64,000 nucleotides of DNA from Piezodorus guildinii (lineage: Eukaryota; Arthropoda; Insecta; Hemiptera; Pentatomidae), in NCBI GenBank assembly GCA_023052935.1, contig CM041294.1:16808635-16872634 (forward strand). Reading direction: 5' to 3'. The notes under the pieces were generated by a model, which was given only the letters and a program-made list of their open reading frames with translations, had not been told where the DNA came from and searched no databases. Shown piece after piece: positions 12,145 to 26,939 of this stretch. Numbering within the stretch: position 1 is the first letter of the stretch; every line of letters begins with the position of its first letter. The translations under genes were made by a program, and so were the position numbers.

Positions 12145-12202
12145 ATGGATTCAACCATGGCACTTGCTGTGACTAAAATTGCTTCATACTTGGTCTATTA
12201 TG
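12145..12202 (+). CDS. Candidate first coding exon (signal peptide) of the CUB/LDLa gene
   Basis: ATG at 12145 is preceded in frame by three stops in a row (TGA TAA TAG). The exon encodes 19 codons plus one base (MDSTMALAVTKIASYLVYY) and ends at a good donor, G|GTAAGTT. Its phase 1 end fits the phase of the first firm exon at 17503. Summed with the later exons, the length is exactly 2193 nt, or 730 codons plus stop. The residues form a modest hydrophobic core that could act as a signal peptide. The 5.3-kb intron and short exon leave real doubt. Confidence 0.38.
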
Positions 12203-14983
12203 GTAAGTTATGAATATTACAACCATTTATTATGTATCGTTATAATACTCATTAGATATTTGGGATATTAACAAAAAAGGAAACTTTTATGTCAAAGGTC
12301 ATCTCTAAAACTAATTAATGGCTCACAATTTAACTCCATAGTGCACTTCGGTCAACCAGTACAAAAACTGAATTAGTTGTTTAAACAAATATTTAATGAA
12401 TTACAGCTACCCAAACCAGATTGAAAAGAAGGACCAAGCCTCAGAAAAAAAAAAATCAAGTTGGTGGGTTACTCATGAATGGTAATTTTACCAAATGCAA
12501 TATCACCTGACAAACTTTTTAGTTCACTAGCATTTATTTTTATTACTAAATAATGTTTTCGTTTCATAAAAATTTAACTCATATCTTCCACTTATATCCA
12601 TTATTATAAAAAATGGATAATTTTAAAAATATTTATGTTTTGCTACCAAAAGCACCTCTTAAGTATTTATTAACCCTCAAAATATGTTTTACTTAGTGTA
12701 TGTAATTTTATTTTCTCACACTAATTCTTTAGAAAAAAATTGATTAATGCTTAGGAAATTTGACATGGATATCACCCATAGGACTATTAAATGACTTTTT
12801 TAATGTTTTCAAAACTGTTTAGTGTTGAACTGTATAAAACAGAAAAATAAGGACTATAGAAATATATATAATGAGATTTATGAGATATACAAGCATTTCT
12901 AAATAACTTCAGCCCTAAGAAATAAGATTAATAAATATACAAAGTAAGCTGTAAACCTAAACTCGAAAATAATATTTTAGCTATAACTCAAATATAAAGT
13001 ATGTAATGTACAAATTATGAAAATTGTAATTATTTTAACAATAAAGTAACATTTTTAAATAATAGAAGACAAATAAATAATAACTACTATTAAATAAATC
13101 AATAAAAACTAATATTGACAAAATATGATAATGATAAAACCTTGTTTAAAAGGTTAAATAATAGAGGAGATTTTAATCTGTTTCAGTGCTTTGTACTTAC
13201 AGATTATTGCAAAGCATATTTATTTTAATGTTTTCCAAAATTTACTTATTGCAGTTACATCTCATTTCGTGAACCTTTTCGTTACTGAAATAAATAAATT
13301 AGCTATTTAAATATTGGTATACAAATCATAAATTATGTAATTTGCAAATTACTTGCTCATATAAACACATGTCAAACTTTAATAATTATAAAACAAAATT
13401 TAAAAATTAAAGAAAAGGGAATACTAGAGCCTAAGGAATATTTTTTAACAGGTTGTCATTTTTATGATTTAATTTTGTTACTAATTCTTTAAGTGATTAT
13501 TTAATTTAATATGTACACATAAAATGAAAAGTGTCAATTTTTAACGATATAAGTAACATTGTAAATAATAAAATGTCAATAACATTTTATCACAACAAAT
13601 TAACATTTTAAATTTAAAATCTCAAGAGTACTACACTGCTTTACACTGCTCAATGTAACTAAATTTTATATTGGCTACGTTTCTAATGAAAATATTTATA
13701 ATTCTCTACTGAGCCAGCTGAATACAAAATAAATAAATGTTAATGCTCTTATCATGTAACAAACTTAAATACTTGTATTAATCAGGCAATAACGATATGT
13801 TAACTACTTTAATCTGGACGACATCCTGAGAATATGTAAACTTTATATTGTCGGCAATACTAGTAATATGTTACGAAAAACATAATAGTACTCGTGTAGT
13901 AACTAAGAAAATGTTATAAATTTTTTTTTAATGAATTGTGGTAGATGAATGTTATTTAAACAAACTATAAGCTTTTTTTGGAGAAAATCATTTGTAAAAA
14001 GATAGAATATGTAAACAACTCATGTTATTAGCGACGTGATCTTTTGTGTAAACCTACACTTAGTTGTGTAATGATGATGTATGCTCAAAATTTACCAGAT
14101 TAAAAGTATATCGAATATCAAAACAAAAACTTTTTCTTAGCTTAAAGACAATTTTCAAAGTATTTTTCTGAAGAAAGTAAATAAAATGTCTAGGTTAATT
14201 TTTTAAGTTAACAATTTCAAACTATGCATTCAAATATTTTTTTTCTGAAACTTTGAATTGGGTAGAGAACGGATGTCAGCAAGAGCATTAATGTTATAAT
14301 CAACTATTACAAAATTTAAAACAAATTTAAACAGAAAAAATGTCGATAAAAAATACTTGTTCACCATTGATGAGAGCTTGGAAAATGATCCAGAATTCTG
14401 TAGAAATTTATCCAATAAAATAATTTGGAATATATTTGTATTAATGTATTTTAACTGCTATTTAAAAAAAACATTCTATGAACAAATGTTTTACAGTCAT
14501 TTATTTCCATATTTAATTATGTCAATGAATGTTTCTATAGATGATAAAAACTATGAAACAATCTAACAATTTTATTTAATAGTTAACAATAACTGTATGG
14601 TTTTATTAAATAAAATATCAATTTGTATCATATGAAATGTAAGTATAGTGTGACCTTGATAAAATATGAATGAATGAAATAAATGTGGAATTAGTAATTA
14701 TTTAATTTGATTGAGATCTTTATTTTGAATTACTAACAAGGGCTTTTCTCCCTACATCATTAAGAATGTTTTATTTTGAGATTGAAAGGGTTAAGATTAC
14801 AAAATTTAGAAATTCACAGCTCACCAGATCAATGAGCGACTATTTACATCTTTTTTTTTTACTATAGACTGATTTTAAAAAATTTAATGTTTAAAACAGG
14901 AAATTTAATTAACATTTCTCCCAGAAATGTATGTTCAGTCGGCATCATTATTCTGAAAAGTGTCAAGAGACTTAGAAATAATT

Positions 14984-15282
14984 GGGATCACCTGTAGCAT
15001 GGTGACTAGCATAACAGCCTTCTGTGCCAAAGGTCACAGGTTCAAACCCCCAGGGGGTCCTAGGATTTTTTAATGGGAGAATAAAATCCCTAGTTATGCT
15101 GTCCTTCGGAGGAGACTTAAAAAGGTGGTACCGAGCCTTTTACGATATAAGGTACTTGGTACTTGGTACTCGTTAAATAACCCTGCTCTAATTAAACCTG
15201 TATAGACAAAATTTAGGACTCCCACTGTAGCATCGTCCGACTAACCACAGTAGCATAAAGTGATGTTAAATAAATAAACAAA
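14984..15282 (+). mobile_element. SINE-1 copy, near full length
   Basis: The tRNA-like head has an A box in TAGCATGGTGACTAGCATAA and a B box GGTTCAAACCC. A body follows with TCCTTCGGAGG and GGTACTCGTTAA, then the 3' signature CTGTAGCATCGTCCGA and a TAAATAAATAAAC tail. Confidence 0.88.
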
Positions 15283-15806
15283 CATTAATACAGACTTGGA
15301 AATAAAGGTGACTAAGTACATCAGTATGTCCGTACACCGAAGATCCAATTTTGTAGTAATTTTATCTTTGAAAGTCTCTTAAATGAAATGAAACATAAAA
15401 TTAATTTCTGCCATGACAGCAATTATTGATCTTAATTATGGTTTTCTAAATAAGGCTTTTAACTAACAATTTGGCATGCCTTTTAACTTTTTTAACTATT
15501 TAGTGACCAACAATTCAAGGGCCTTTAGCTATAAGGAAACATCTATACTTTTAACCAATTTGAAGATTTTCTGATTTAAAAAAAAATTCATCTTTCTAAT
15601 GAAACAATAAGTGAGTAGTACCTTTAGTTCCATCATTTTCTGGTGGGTAGCAGCACCTTCCTTTGTCTTCCTCGGGCAAGAAGATTTATGTAAAGCTCTA
15701 TATTGGTTGTAAAAGAGGGTTAACAAAGTAAAGATTGTGTAGAAATTTATTTTTGGAAACAAGCAGAAAATTTAAGTAAAACAGGAGATGATGGCATTGT
15801 TTGCTT

Positions 15807-16050
15807 GGTGTCACCTGTGGTGAAGTGGCTATCATAGCAGCCTTCTGAAGGTTCTTGAATTTTTTAAGGAAGTAAAAATTCTTGTACACCATTCTTTGAA
15901 GGAAGAATGTTGGTTCCAAGCCTTTGTGATGTCATGTACTCCTTAAAGATCCTTATCGTAATTAAACCTATATTAGGCAAGATTTAGGGCTGTCACTGTA
16001 GCATCGTCTTATTAGCCAATAGAGCATGATGTGACATTAAATAAATAAAC
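15807..16050 (+). mobile_element. SINE-1 copy, old and diverged
   Basis: It has the same order of landmarks as the other SINE-1 copies. The B-box region is lost by deletion, and the 3' end is recognisable (CTGTAGCATCGTCTTATTAG, then TAAATAAATAAAC). Confidence 0.8.
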
Positions 16051-16690
16051 TTTCTTAGCATTCTTAAATTCCTGTTATTGAAAAACCCATAAATCAGCAC
16101 TGTAGAAGTATACACATAAAGACAAATGATTGATAACTAAGATCAAAGCATTCTTGAGGGAAAAAAATAATTAAATAATAATTATATATATTGACCAAGG
16201 TGTCCTTAGAACAATTAGAGTGAATCAGTGGTATACAGGGACTTCATCAACTGAACTGTTCCATGCTATCCTAGAAAAACTCCACTGGTATACTCACCCT
16301 ATCTCATCTTGAAAACTGTCAAATACCTTGATTTTATGACTTTTATCCAAAAATTGATCAGTGCAATGCAGGCATCTAACTGTCACAATCTTTTTATCTT
16401 TAAAAAAAATTAGCTCAGACACTTTTTTTTTTTTTTAATTTACCACAACTTTGTTGAAAGGAGATCTTTTTGTTGCCTTTCCCTAATAGTACAGGATTTA
16501 AACTAAATAAGGGTGTATGGAGGGTGTCAGTTTTGGCACGCAAAGTAGATTAAAAATTTTTTGGGGAAACAAGTGGGCTGAAAATTTTTTTTTTCTAACA
16601 CTGCCTGTGTATATATAAATTTGAAAATTAAGGAATTGGGAGTAGAAACAATGTCTTCATTATCAACACCTTTAATCCTAATAACTTAAT

Positions 16691-16970
16691 GTTTGTTTAT
16701 TTATTTAACGTCACTTTATGCTACTATGGCTAATCGGACGATGCTACAGTGCGAGTCCTAAATTTTTCCTATCCAGGTTTTATTAGGATAGGGATCTTTA
16801 ACGAGTACCTGACATCCCACAGGCCCGGGACCATCTTTTAACGTCCCTTCCGAAAGACGGCATTTATAAGGATTTTTTAATCCCATAAATCCAGGAAAAC
16901 CTGTGGGTTTGAACCTGTGACCTTTGGGCATAGGAGGCTGTTATGCTAACCACCCAGCTATAAGTGATCC
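16691..16970 (-). mobile_element. SINE-1 copy with target-site duplication
   Basis: Reverse-strand SINE-1 flanked by CCTAATAACTTAAT (16677-16690) and CCTAATACCTTAAT (16971-16984), a 14-bp duplication with one mismatch. The B box reads GGTTTGAACC on the plus strand. Confidence 0.9.
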
Positions 16971-17502
16971 CCTAATACCTTAATTTTATTAGTCCTAACA
17001 AATTTTAATATCTCCCTATGCCGATGGTACTTTTTGTACAGGGCATCAGTCCATAATGAAATATAATATTGAATATCAATAGTGGACGTTTGGAAAATTC
17101 AGAGTTTACTCAATCGCTATACCTTGAAGTGTACTAAGGAAGACCTAGAATGTGGTTCGAAACATCGGGATACATAGTTAAGAACTTCTTTGTTTTTTCT
17201 TGGCCACCACCCAGAACAACATACCCTTCCTTCTGGTTATCATTAGGAGATGAAGTTTAGAGTTTGGTGCCCAAACTGAACCCTAAAATAATTATTCTGA
17301 GTTCACAGCTTATAGAAATTACAAACTGTAAACATTGTAGCAGTTGTAAACAAATAATTGTATACATTATACCTAGTAATACCCATATTTCCTAAAAGGC
17401 TAAGATGGATAATAAATAAATACAATTTTATTATCTTTAAAAAATGTGATTTAAATAACTATTTCTGGATGTTTCTATCATAATGCATTTTTTTTTTTGC
17501 AG

Positions 17503-20500
17503 CTACAATTTCTTCAGCCGTGAAATACATCGAACCTATTTCAATTTCTAGAAGAGACATCTGTATATCAAAATATCCAACACACCTATATGTTGTTCTA
17601 GGAGAAAGGAGTTCATTGATAGCTGAAAATGTATTACCTAACTCTTCAGCGGTAAAACTGATTGATATATCATTAATAATAAATCTTTCTACTATTAATT
17701 TACTACATCTACAAATAATTATCAAAAATTGGTTTACAGGATGGTGATTCAAAGCTGTCTGAATGCAGTGTCCAGCTAGTAACTTGTTCAACATGCGTGA
17801 TATTTGTTATATTTCGACATCTCGATCTACCTCAAGACTGTCTATCACGAGCGAAATACAACAATACATGTCCATGTGATCATGTTCAAATCTCTGAACA
17901 AGATAAAGTGTCCAGAGCTTATTTCTGTAATGGAACAGTATCAAACGGAAACAAGGATTTAACATATCATTCACAGACAAGATACTTGAATATTAATTTT
18001 TCTTATAAAAAAACTCACAAGCATCCATTTGATATAGAATACATTGCAGAAAGTAATACATTTATTGATTTCTATTTTATTAGTATTGGAATCAGAAAAA
18101 TTATATATTATACCAATCAAAATTGTTTTTTGGAAATGTAAAATGTATTACATAGAGCGAAATTTAATACATATTGATTTTCAGATTGTTTAGTTATGGT
18201 GAAGATTGTCCTGTGACAATTATATTTTCCTTATTATGTTTGTGTTTTTAATTTCCATAAGCAAAGTTGATTGTAAAGACTATAGAAACACATATCTCCA
18301 AATTTAACTTTTAATTTAATGATAACACAAAAAAACAAACAATATATTTTATGAATTGTTTCATTAGATTCACATGTGGAATCCCCAGGCGCTCCCATGT
18401 TTCTAGAAGGTATACCGAGTTGAATTGGCTCTATCCCTCTTTCCGTCGGCAGTACCTCCTAGGTGTCTGTCTCTTCTGATTTTTCAATACAAAAAAACCT
18501 CCTTATATTCTTGATATGCTTACCACTTGTTCCTCTGTCCATTCAGTAAACACTAGATCCCAACCTATAAACTAGTACATACCTTCTCACAGATCTGCTT
18601 CCTTCAAAAAATCCTTTATTATTCGTGTTACCCTATTTTGGAATTCCTTACCTGTATCCTATCGTAAATCATTATCATTATCCACTTTTAACCACCAACT
18701 ATTTCTCCATCTCCTAAGTATCAATCTTCCCAACATATGTAATATTTAAAAGCTATAGATGATAACTATTCATCGTCACAGAACCTGTCTTTTATTGTTA
18801 AATTGAACTTTTAAAGGACGAGACAATTATTATTTATAGTGTACTTTTCTTGTTATTCTTAGGGGACTACTCGTCCCAGAATATAATTACTTTTCATTTC
18901 ATTTCATCAGTGGTGTTATTGAGCAGTATTAATTAATAATATACTATTGCAGGAAATAGACAGTACTTAAAAGGAACTCCTGGAGAATCAAACATTACCA
19001 TCGGAGGACTCATTAAATCTCCCTTTTTCCCTAATTACTATCCACGGGATTTGGGAGTTGAGTATGTAGTTAGGTGTATTAGCGCAGGAGACCATTGTAG
19101 AATTAAACTCAGTTTTACTGATTTTCTAGTCTCTCCACAATCTATAATGGAAGTGAGCATATTAATTTTTTTAAATTAAAATAATTAATGATCCTAATCA
19201 TGTACGATTGTTTTAAAATTCCTAGAATTCATCAAAGTTTATGATAATGATTTTATTAATACATGAAGTTCTTTTAATTTATAATGAAAATATTAATACT
19301 TTTTCCTTTTATTTGTTTAATCTTTATCCACCTTTTATTTATTCATAATTTTTTTCAATGCTTTGAGGCTTTTATCCTCATCTTCAGAATTTTCTGAATA
19401 AATCAGTGGATCAGAACACATGTAGTTCTAGATAGTTCTCGATTTAAAAAATAAATATGACTATAACAATGGCAGTATACTTTTATATATCTTGTTAGAA
19501 TAAAATAAAATAAAAATTGATATGACTAACAAACCAACAATTGCTTTTTCGCAAATAATTAATTAGATACTATCACGTTCAGAAAATTTGAGCCAAGGAA
19601 TTATTATTTTCTTATTTAAAAAGAGAACTGTATCATCAGATAAAATTATCTAGAAGACATTATAAATATTAAGGCTGCCATCGACAGCCAAACACTAACC
19701 AACGCGATAATCCGGAAAATAATTAACGAGAGTTGGAAAATAAAACTCGGACATACACATGTTGTGTTGCTATGGGTACCAGCCCATCGAGGAATTCCGG
19801 GCAATGAAAAAGCTGACCATTGAGCCAACACTGCCAGAATAGGAAAGAGAGTGGAATTGTCCAAATTAATAAAGTAACTGTAGAAGATTGGATGCTCCAA
19901 TCGAAAAAAGGGTTGCTAGCGGATTGGACGGAAAAGTGGAAAAGAGGGCAGACAAAGTTAGGAGCAGTGAAATCTGATTGCAGTAAATGGTTTACTAGCT
20001 CCAGAAAGTCTAGGAGGGAAGAAATCCTACTCTGCAGATTGAGAATTGGTCATTGCCAATTTACCCATGGGTACCTCCTAAAACGGTTAGAAGCACCCAT
20101 TTGCACGAAATGTGACGTCATACAGAGTGTGAACCATTTGTTATTAGAATGAAAAAAATACAAAAATTTGAGAAAAGCTATTGGATTGCCACTCACGCTT
20201 AACCAAATACTAGGCGATGAAGAAAAAAATATATCCAAACTGTTTGAATATTTAAAGATTGTAGGATACTACAACAGAGTATAATTTAATATGATGATGC
20301 CAATGACCCTGTAATGTAGAGGCAGATAACAAATAAAAAAAAAAAAAAATAATAAAAAAATATTAAACAGTATGCTTCCAATAATTTATAAGTTAAAATA
20401 AGTTTTAGATATTTTTGTTTTAGTTTTATGACTCAACTGGGCAAAGATTAAAACTTACAAATGGTGTCAAGCCACGACCACCTATAGTTATAAGTACGGG

Positions 20501-23500
20501 TCCATCATTAATAATTAGGTTTTTAGCTAACGGTGGTTCTGGCTTAGGCTACAAGGGCATATACCACTTTATATTGGGAGAGCCAGAGGAGTCATCATTG
20601 ATTCCAATAACAGGTATGTTCTCTAGATAGTTTCAGATAAATTGTAGTGTGCAGATACATGGTAAATTTTAAAGATATAACATGTGTATATTTGAACATT
20701 ATTTACACTTGTTATATTTCTCAATATTTTTTTTATTTCTTTTTTTATTTCATATCTTTATATTTTTTTTCCTTTTTAACTTAATATTTAATTTCATTAG
20801 TAAAAAATCACAAGAAAACTAGTGTATTCCACTTTTTTTATAATGCATAAAATAAGGATTTATTAGAAAATGAGGCAAGAGAGGGTAAATACCATTAGAA
20901 ATCTCCTATCCAAATTGATTTATCGTACATAAGTGAGATATAAAACCAGTAATTTACAGGTATAATACAACTAATTAATAAGCCTGAATAATAATAATAA
21001 TAGGCTTACCGAACCCGAAGGTTCGATGCCGATACCACCAAATATTATCTACACAGATTCGTCCGATTGTCACCGTTCAAGCCCAAGCTCCCGAGATCAG
21101 CCTTAACGCAATCCTCCCATCAACGCTTCAGCCTACCTATCGGAAGCCAACCAGTCCGTTCAGCGAGTACCAACTTTCTCGGAATTCGTTCCTCACAGAG
21201 CCCAACAACTTTACTCGCCCATTTGCGCCTCCGCAATGCTATCAACTCAATTATATTCACAGGGTACAAGCTCCGCAATTCCGCGTTGTGCAGCTCTCTA
21301 AATTCCCCAGTGGCCTCGTCTCTCCTTGGACCAAATATTTTACGCAGTACCTTTTTTTCGAAAACCTTAAGCCGTTGTTCATCCTTCAAAGTAAGCGGCC
21401 ATGTTTCACATCTGTAAAGGACCGTCGGAAGAATAACAGTTTTATAAATTCTAACCTTTAAGTTTTTAGACAGAAGCCGCGAGCTAAGTAATTTAGCAAC
21501 TGAATAATAGCACACATTTCCCGCCTTTGACCGAGACTTTATTTCCTCCTGGATTTCATTTTTTCTCGTTATCATTGAACCTAAATACTTAAATTTCTCT
21601 ATTTTAATAAGCCTGAATAGAGATGATAAAAGATTTCTTGGGCCACGGGATGAGGGTGGGGAATTAGCGCTGAGTTAAAAGCCCTACGGCACCGATACAT
21701 GAGCTCGACATTATGTTGTCTGATTCAAATTTGTTCATCAGATTTCTGGGCCACGTATGGACTGTTCACATCTTCACCCGTTCATCCACCTCACCCCTAT
21801 TAACTGAAGTTATAAAAGACAAGATAATTACGAGTTCATATCTTGGTCTCCAGAGGAGGGGGTGGCAGGAAGGTTTATGAATCTGGCATTAATCTCCTGC
21901 CCCCATCCCCTGGTAACAGAAAACCCTCATAAAGCCAAAAGAGGCTAAGTAAAATAAATTTTAAAAAATTAGATTGTAGTATTTTAACAAAAAAGTTGGT
22001 TTATAAAATAAAATTTGAGATAAAGATTCCAAGTTTAAATCAAATATTTTTCAGATTGTGGTGGTGAAGTACAAAATATTGGAGGAGCTATAACTATGAT
22101 GAACATGGTCCAAGGACAGAATTATAAATATTACGATTGCGTTTGGTTAATAAAACCAATTATCAATTATATAAATCGAGAAATGCTCTTATATACCTCT
22201 GTCATAACTTTTGATAATATGGGTATGTTACTAATTTCAAACTCAATCTTTAAAGTTTAATTTGATAGAAGCAGTTTCCAAAGGACATGCTAGTAAGCAT
22301 CCTAGTATCTAGATTATAGCAGAAATAAACACAAATCTACCAACTGTTACATTGTGTTCAATTTATGATGCTGCACTATATTATCATCTGATTTAGCCTA
22401 ATCCAATAGTATTTCTTTACTTCATACAATTAAGTAAACAAATTTATTTATATTTTTGTTTTTTATTTTCATTTCCGATCAATATAATTACGAACAAATT
22501 ATAAAGAATAATGACTTTTAATGAGAAAAATAAGAAAATCTGTGAGAGGAGTTGGTTCAGGGTGCAGTCAATTTAACACAAAATTAAGCGTAAACTTAAT
22601 TTATTGGTGCCGACGTTTCGGTCTAAATTATAGGCCTTCTTCAGGGTGCTTGTGTGAACTCAGAAGGCATCAGTCAGAAACCATCGGCACAACAACAATC
22701 GTCGGCAACAACAAACATCGGCACCAATAAATTAAGTTTACGCTTAATTGTGTGTTAAATTGACTGCACCCTGAACCAACTTCTCTCATATATACACACA
22801 GTCAACCATTGTCACATCATAAGAAAATCTGTATTTAGAGTAATTAATCCCCTTTTTAATTTATTTATTATTATTTTTTTTTTTTTTTTTTTTTTTTTCA
22901 GGAGAAAATTCAGAGATCCTATTGTATGAAGGACAGACATCAGAAGGAAAACTTTTAGACATTGTCAAACCTTTTTTATCATCTCCAAATACCAGAGTTG
23001 TACCAATACATTCAGGCTTTTATGTCTCGCTTAAAGCCACTTTTACTAACAAATCGCAGTTGGCCATAGTCTATTCTGTATTCTCAAATATTGGTTAGTT
23101 TGGAAATTTAATTTTTAATCAGTTTCTCTATTTTGAATTATGAGATAATGACAAAATATAAAATAAATAAAATAGAGCCCAATGACTAGGTTAGAGCATC
23201 GATGCTTTCCCAATCCATTTGCATATAATCATGACTATTGTTAATAATTGTTTGTTTAATGATAGAATACTTTTTAACATCTATCAATTTGAGATACAAA
23301 TGAATTGAATAAATCATATTACGGCTATATAAACATATTGTATTTATTTTATTATTTAATATAAAGCCAATTCTTTGTCTGATCACTCATTTAGTTTTTT
23401 TCTAAACATATACAAAAAGTACAGCCTAAAAATTACTTTACAACATAACACCATGTTTTGGGTAAATAAATTAAAAAAGTGTCAAACTTATGTTCCCCAT

Positions 23501-25757
23501 ACATTTTTATAGAATGTTCATGACTAGAGACCGTATTTCCATGATTTTGAACATTCTATTTGCTTCCATGTATCAGCATTATCTATGTATCTATTGCATT
23601 AAATTGCATTTTTCAGTTAAATTTAAATATCACAACTGATCAAACCAAATTTTTGGTAATAAAACTAAATAGATATACCAATAAATATTTAAAATTTTAT
23701 TTGATCATCTTTCTCTGGTTAAATCTACAATTAAATTATTAGTTAAGAAGAGAAAAAATGAAAATATAAGGACTACTACTGAGTAAGTTAACACATCCAT
23801 CTAATGTGTAAACTAACATAATGTGTTTCATTGTATTTATCCACAGTAAAGTGATTTTATAATCCTTAAATTTATTTTATATTATTAAATCCAGCCTAAA
23901 ATTGAGACCTTAAGAAAATTAATAGGAAATGTAATTATTGAACTAGCCGTTTTCTTCTTATAAGAACTGTATCCCATTTCATTATTCTGATCATTCTATA
24001 AAGCATAATTTTTCCCTTTCTCTCTTCAGATGGAAAGGTGTTAAGAACAGAGGCTGATCTTACATACCTTTCATTATTTTCGCTGTTGCACAATTATTGG
24101 GTTGTTTCACATGAAATGTCCGTTTTTATAGTTTCTGAAATACATAAAGGATTTTGCAGGTCTCAGTTGTTTTCTTCCTAATGTTTACATATTTAAAGTA
24201 AACAGTTACTAATCCTCTACCTTTGTATTATAAACATTAGCTTCCCAATCAATTACCCACTTTTTAGTATACCTCCAAATATGAACATGGAAACACGCGA
24301 TTTTCGAGTAATATTTTTGTACAAGTTTAAACTCGGCCATTCAGCAGCTGAAGCTGCTAGAAATATTTGCAAGGCGTTCGGGGAAGGGAGTGTTAAAGAA
24401 CAGACCATTCGCCGTTGGTTTGCTAAGTTTTCAGCTGGGGATACTGACTTGGAAAACTTGCCCCAAGGAAGACCTCCGTCCATAATAGACAACGATGTCC
24501 TCAAACATACAGTAGAAGGAAACCTACTGTACCAAACAGTTAAAGGACTCTCAGAACAACTAAATGCAAGTGTATCTACCATTTCCAGACATTTAAAGTG
24601 TATTGGGAAAGTAAAAAAGCTCGATACATGGGTACCTCATGATCTCACTGTGTCACATCCATGTTTCAAAACATACCGTGCGAAAATTGAAAGAACTGGG
24701 CTACGAAGGTCTTCCGCACCAACCATATTCTCCTGACTTGTCTCCAACAGATTACCACCTGTTCAGGAATTTAGACAACTTCGTCAAAGGAAAACTTTTT
24801 GAAAATGATGATTGAGTGAAAAGTGCGTTTTCAGATTTTGTTTCACTTCAAAGCTCAAGAGTTTTCTAGTTCGGGGATGAAAACGTTGGTGTCACGTTGG
24901 GAAAAATGTGTAGAAAAAGAAGGTAAATACTTCGAATAAAATTATCTTGTTTTCATATCGTATTTTTAATAAAAATCCTTTACCTTGAAAACGGATATTT
25001 CATATGATATAACCCAATAATTAATTTCCTAAAATACAATGGCTGGAACCAAATGATTAAATAATGCTAATTTATATATTTTTTTAAGACTGTGATGGTG
25101 CTCAGTATCTTTGTCATAATGATCGCTGCATCAGCAAGCAACTATATTGTGATGGTTTTGATCATTGTGGTGACAACAGTGATGAACCGGATACATGTTC
25201 AAGGGGTCAGTAGTTATTACTCTAATTTTTGTTTGATGAAAAATTAATCTGTTTTTTTATCAATTTAGGACTGATAAAGAAGTAATCAATAGCTCGTAAG
25301 GTTTTTATAATGGCTTAATTTATAAATTAGTTTTAGACTTTATCATTATCATGTTAGAGTTTGGAGGCAAATGTAAATTAATACATTGGATACAAATACT
25401 ATTTATATTTTTCTGTATTTGATACTTTGAAAAATATTTTCATCAAATAGAGTTGAATTACCATAGATTCATTCCTTAAGTAATCAAATAGCTTCTTAGA
25501 TTTTTGATCTTTTGATCATTTTATCTTTAATAATTACTTTTAAAAAATACAGATTGGAAAATGGAGCCAGTTGATAGAAGATGGTATACACACACTCCAA
25601 ATTACTATTTCCCTAAAACTGATAATTACTTGGATTTGAAAACAGCTACATTGATTTTTATCCTGAGTTGTATTGGTAAGTAAGTACTAACTTATTGAAT
25701 TGATAATGTTGAAATTATATATATATATATATTTTTTTTTTATATATATATTAAGTT

Positions 25758-25826
<69 letters not shown>

Positions 25827-26878
25827 GAATAGAATAGAAAAAAAAATTTTATTCTGGGACTTTGTCCCTTAAGAATAACATGAAATTTACAAGTAAAGGT
25901 AGCACATCTAGCCAGATTACATTAAATAGATATAATTATGTACATAAGTAAAAGAGGTAGAAAAAGAAATTTATATAAATGTATGTACATACACATCTCT
26001 ATGTACCAAAGATAAGAAAAAGCGTAAAAAAAGTAAAGTAAACAAATAGTAAATTGAAAGTAAGAAACAACTAATTTTGAACACTCAAACGAAAAATAAT
26101 AATAATATATACATGTATATATGAAATAAAATAAAAAATAAATAAGAAGGTAAACATAGGATATTCATTCTTTATAACGATTATAATGAAAAATTAAAGA
26201 TTAACAAGCGTCAGTTTGGAATAATAGGTGTTGGAAAAGGCGATATTTGAATGTGGATAAGGAAGAAGTATTACGTATATTGGAAGGAATGGAATTCCAG
26301 AATGTAATGGAACGGGCAAGAAAGGATCGATCGAAGGCTTTAGTTCGGTGGGATGGCATATAAAGGTCGGAATGGCGCGATCTTGTTTCAAGCAAGTGGA
26401 CTGAGGATTTAAAATGAAGGAGACTGTAGATATAGGATGGGTGCTGGGATTTTATAGTTTGGTAGATAAATGACCCAAGGAAGTACTGTCTGCTTATGGA
26501 GGGAAGGAGCCACTTCAACTCGGCATAGCGGGGGGTCACATGAGACCGCCTCGAGGTACCCAAAACAAATCTTAAAAAACAATTCATGAGACGCTTTAAA
26601 TTGTTCTAAAGTACCACAGGGAGACCACCGTACACCACGCAGCAGTAGTCGAAGTGGAAGAAAATGAGAGACGAAACGAGGATCTTACGCGTGGATTGTG
26701 GAAGAAGATATTTGGAGCGATGAAAAAACTTCAGGGTACTTATAGATCTACGGGAAATTTGGGCTATATGAGGTTTCCAGGATAGGGTTTGGTCTATGGT
26801 AATTCCTAAATTTTTGACAGAGGACTGAATGTAATCTTCAGTAATGTAATATATAAAATTAATATATATATAAAAAAA

Positions 26879-26939
<61 letters not shown>

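Larger units (their letters stand above)
12203..17502. other. Probable intron 1 of the CUB/LDLa gene
   Basis: Contents are three SINE-1 copies (14984, 15807, 16691) and AT-rich sequence. From 12203 to 14980 I see no gene, only short frames typical of base composition. Confidence 0.5.
23094..25088. other. Intron with a deleted mariner
   Basis: The intron between exons ending at 23093 and starting at 25089. 23100-24090 shows only AT-rich sequence, then comes the mariner at 24097-25017. Confidence 0.8.

Noticed and set aside
14984..15055. tRNA gene
   Set aside because: A and B boxes are present but there is no cloverleaf-compatible acceptor or anticodon arm; it is a SINE head. The same holds for the other SINE heads.
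17459..17794. 111-codon minus-strand frame
   Set aside because: Opposite two CUB exons (17503-17651 and 17740 onward) that have splice sites and matching phases.
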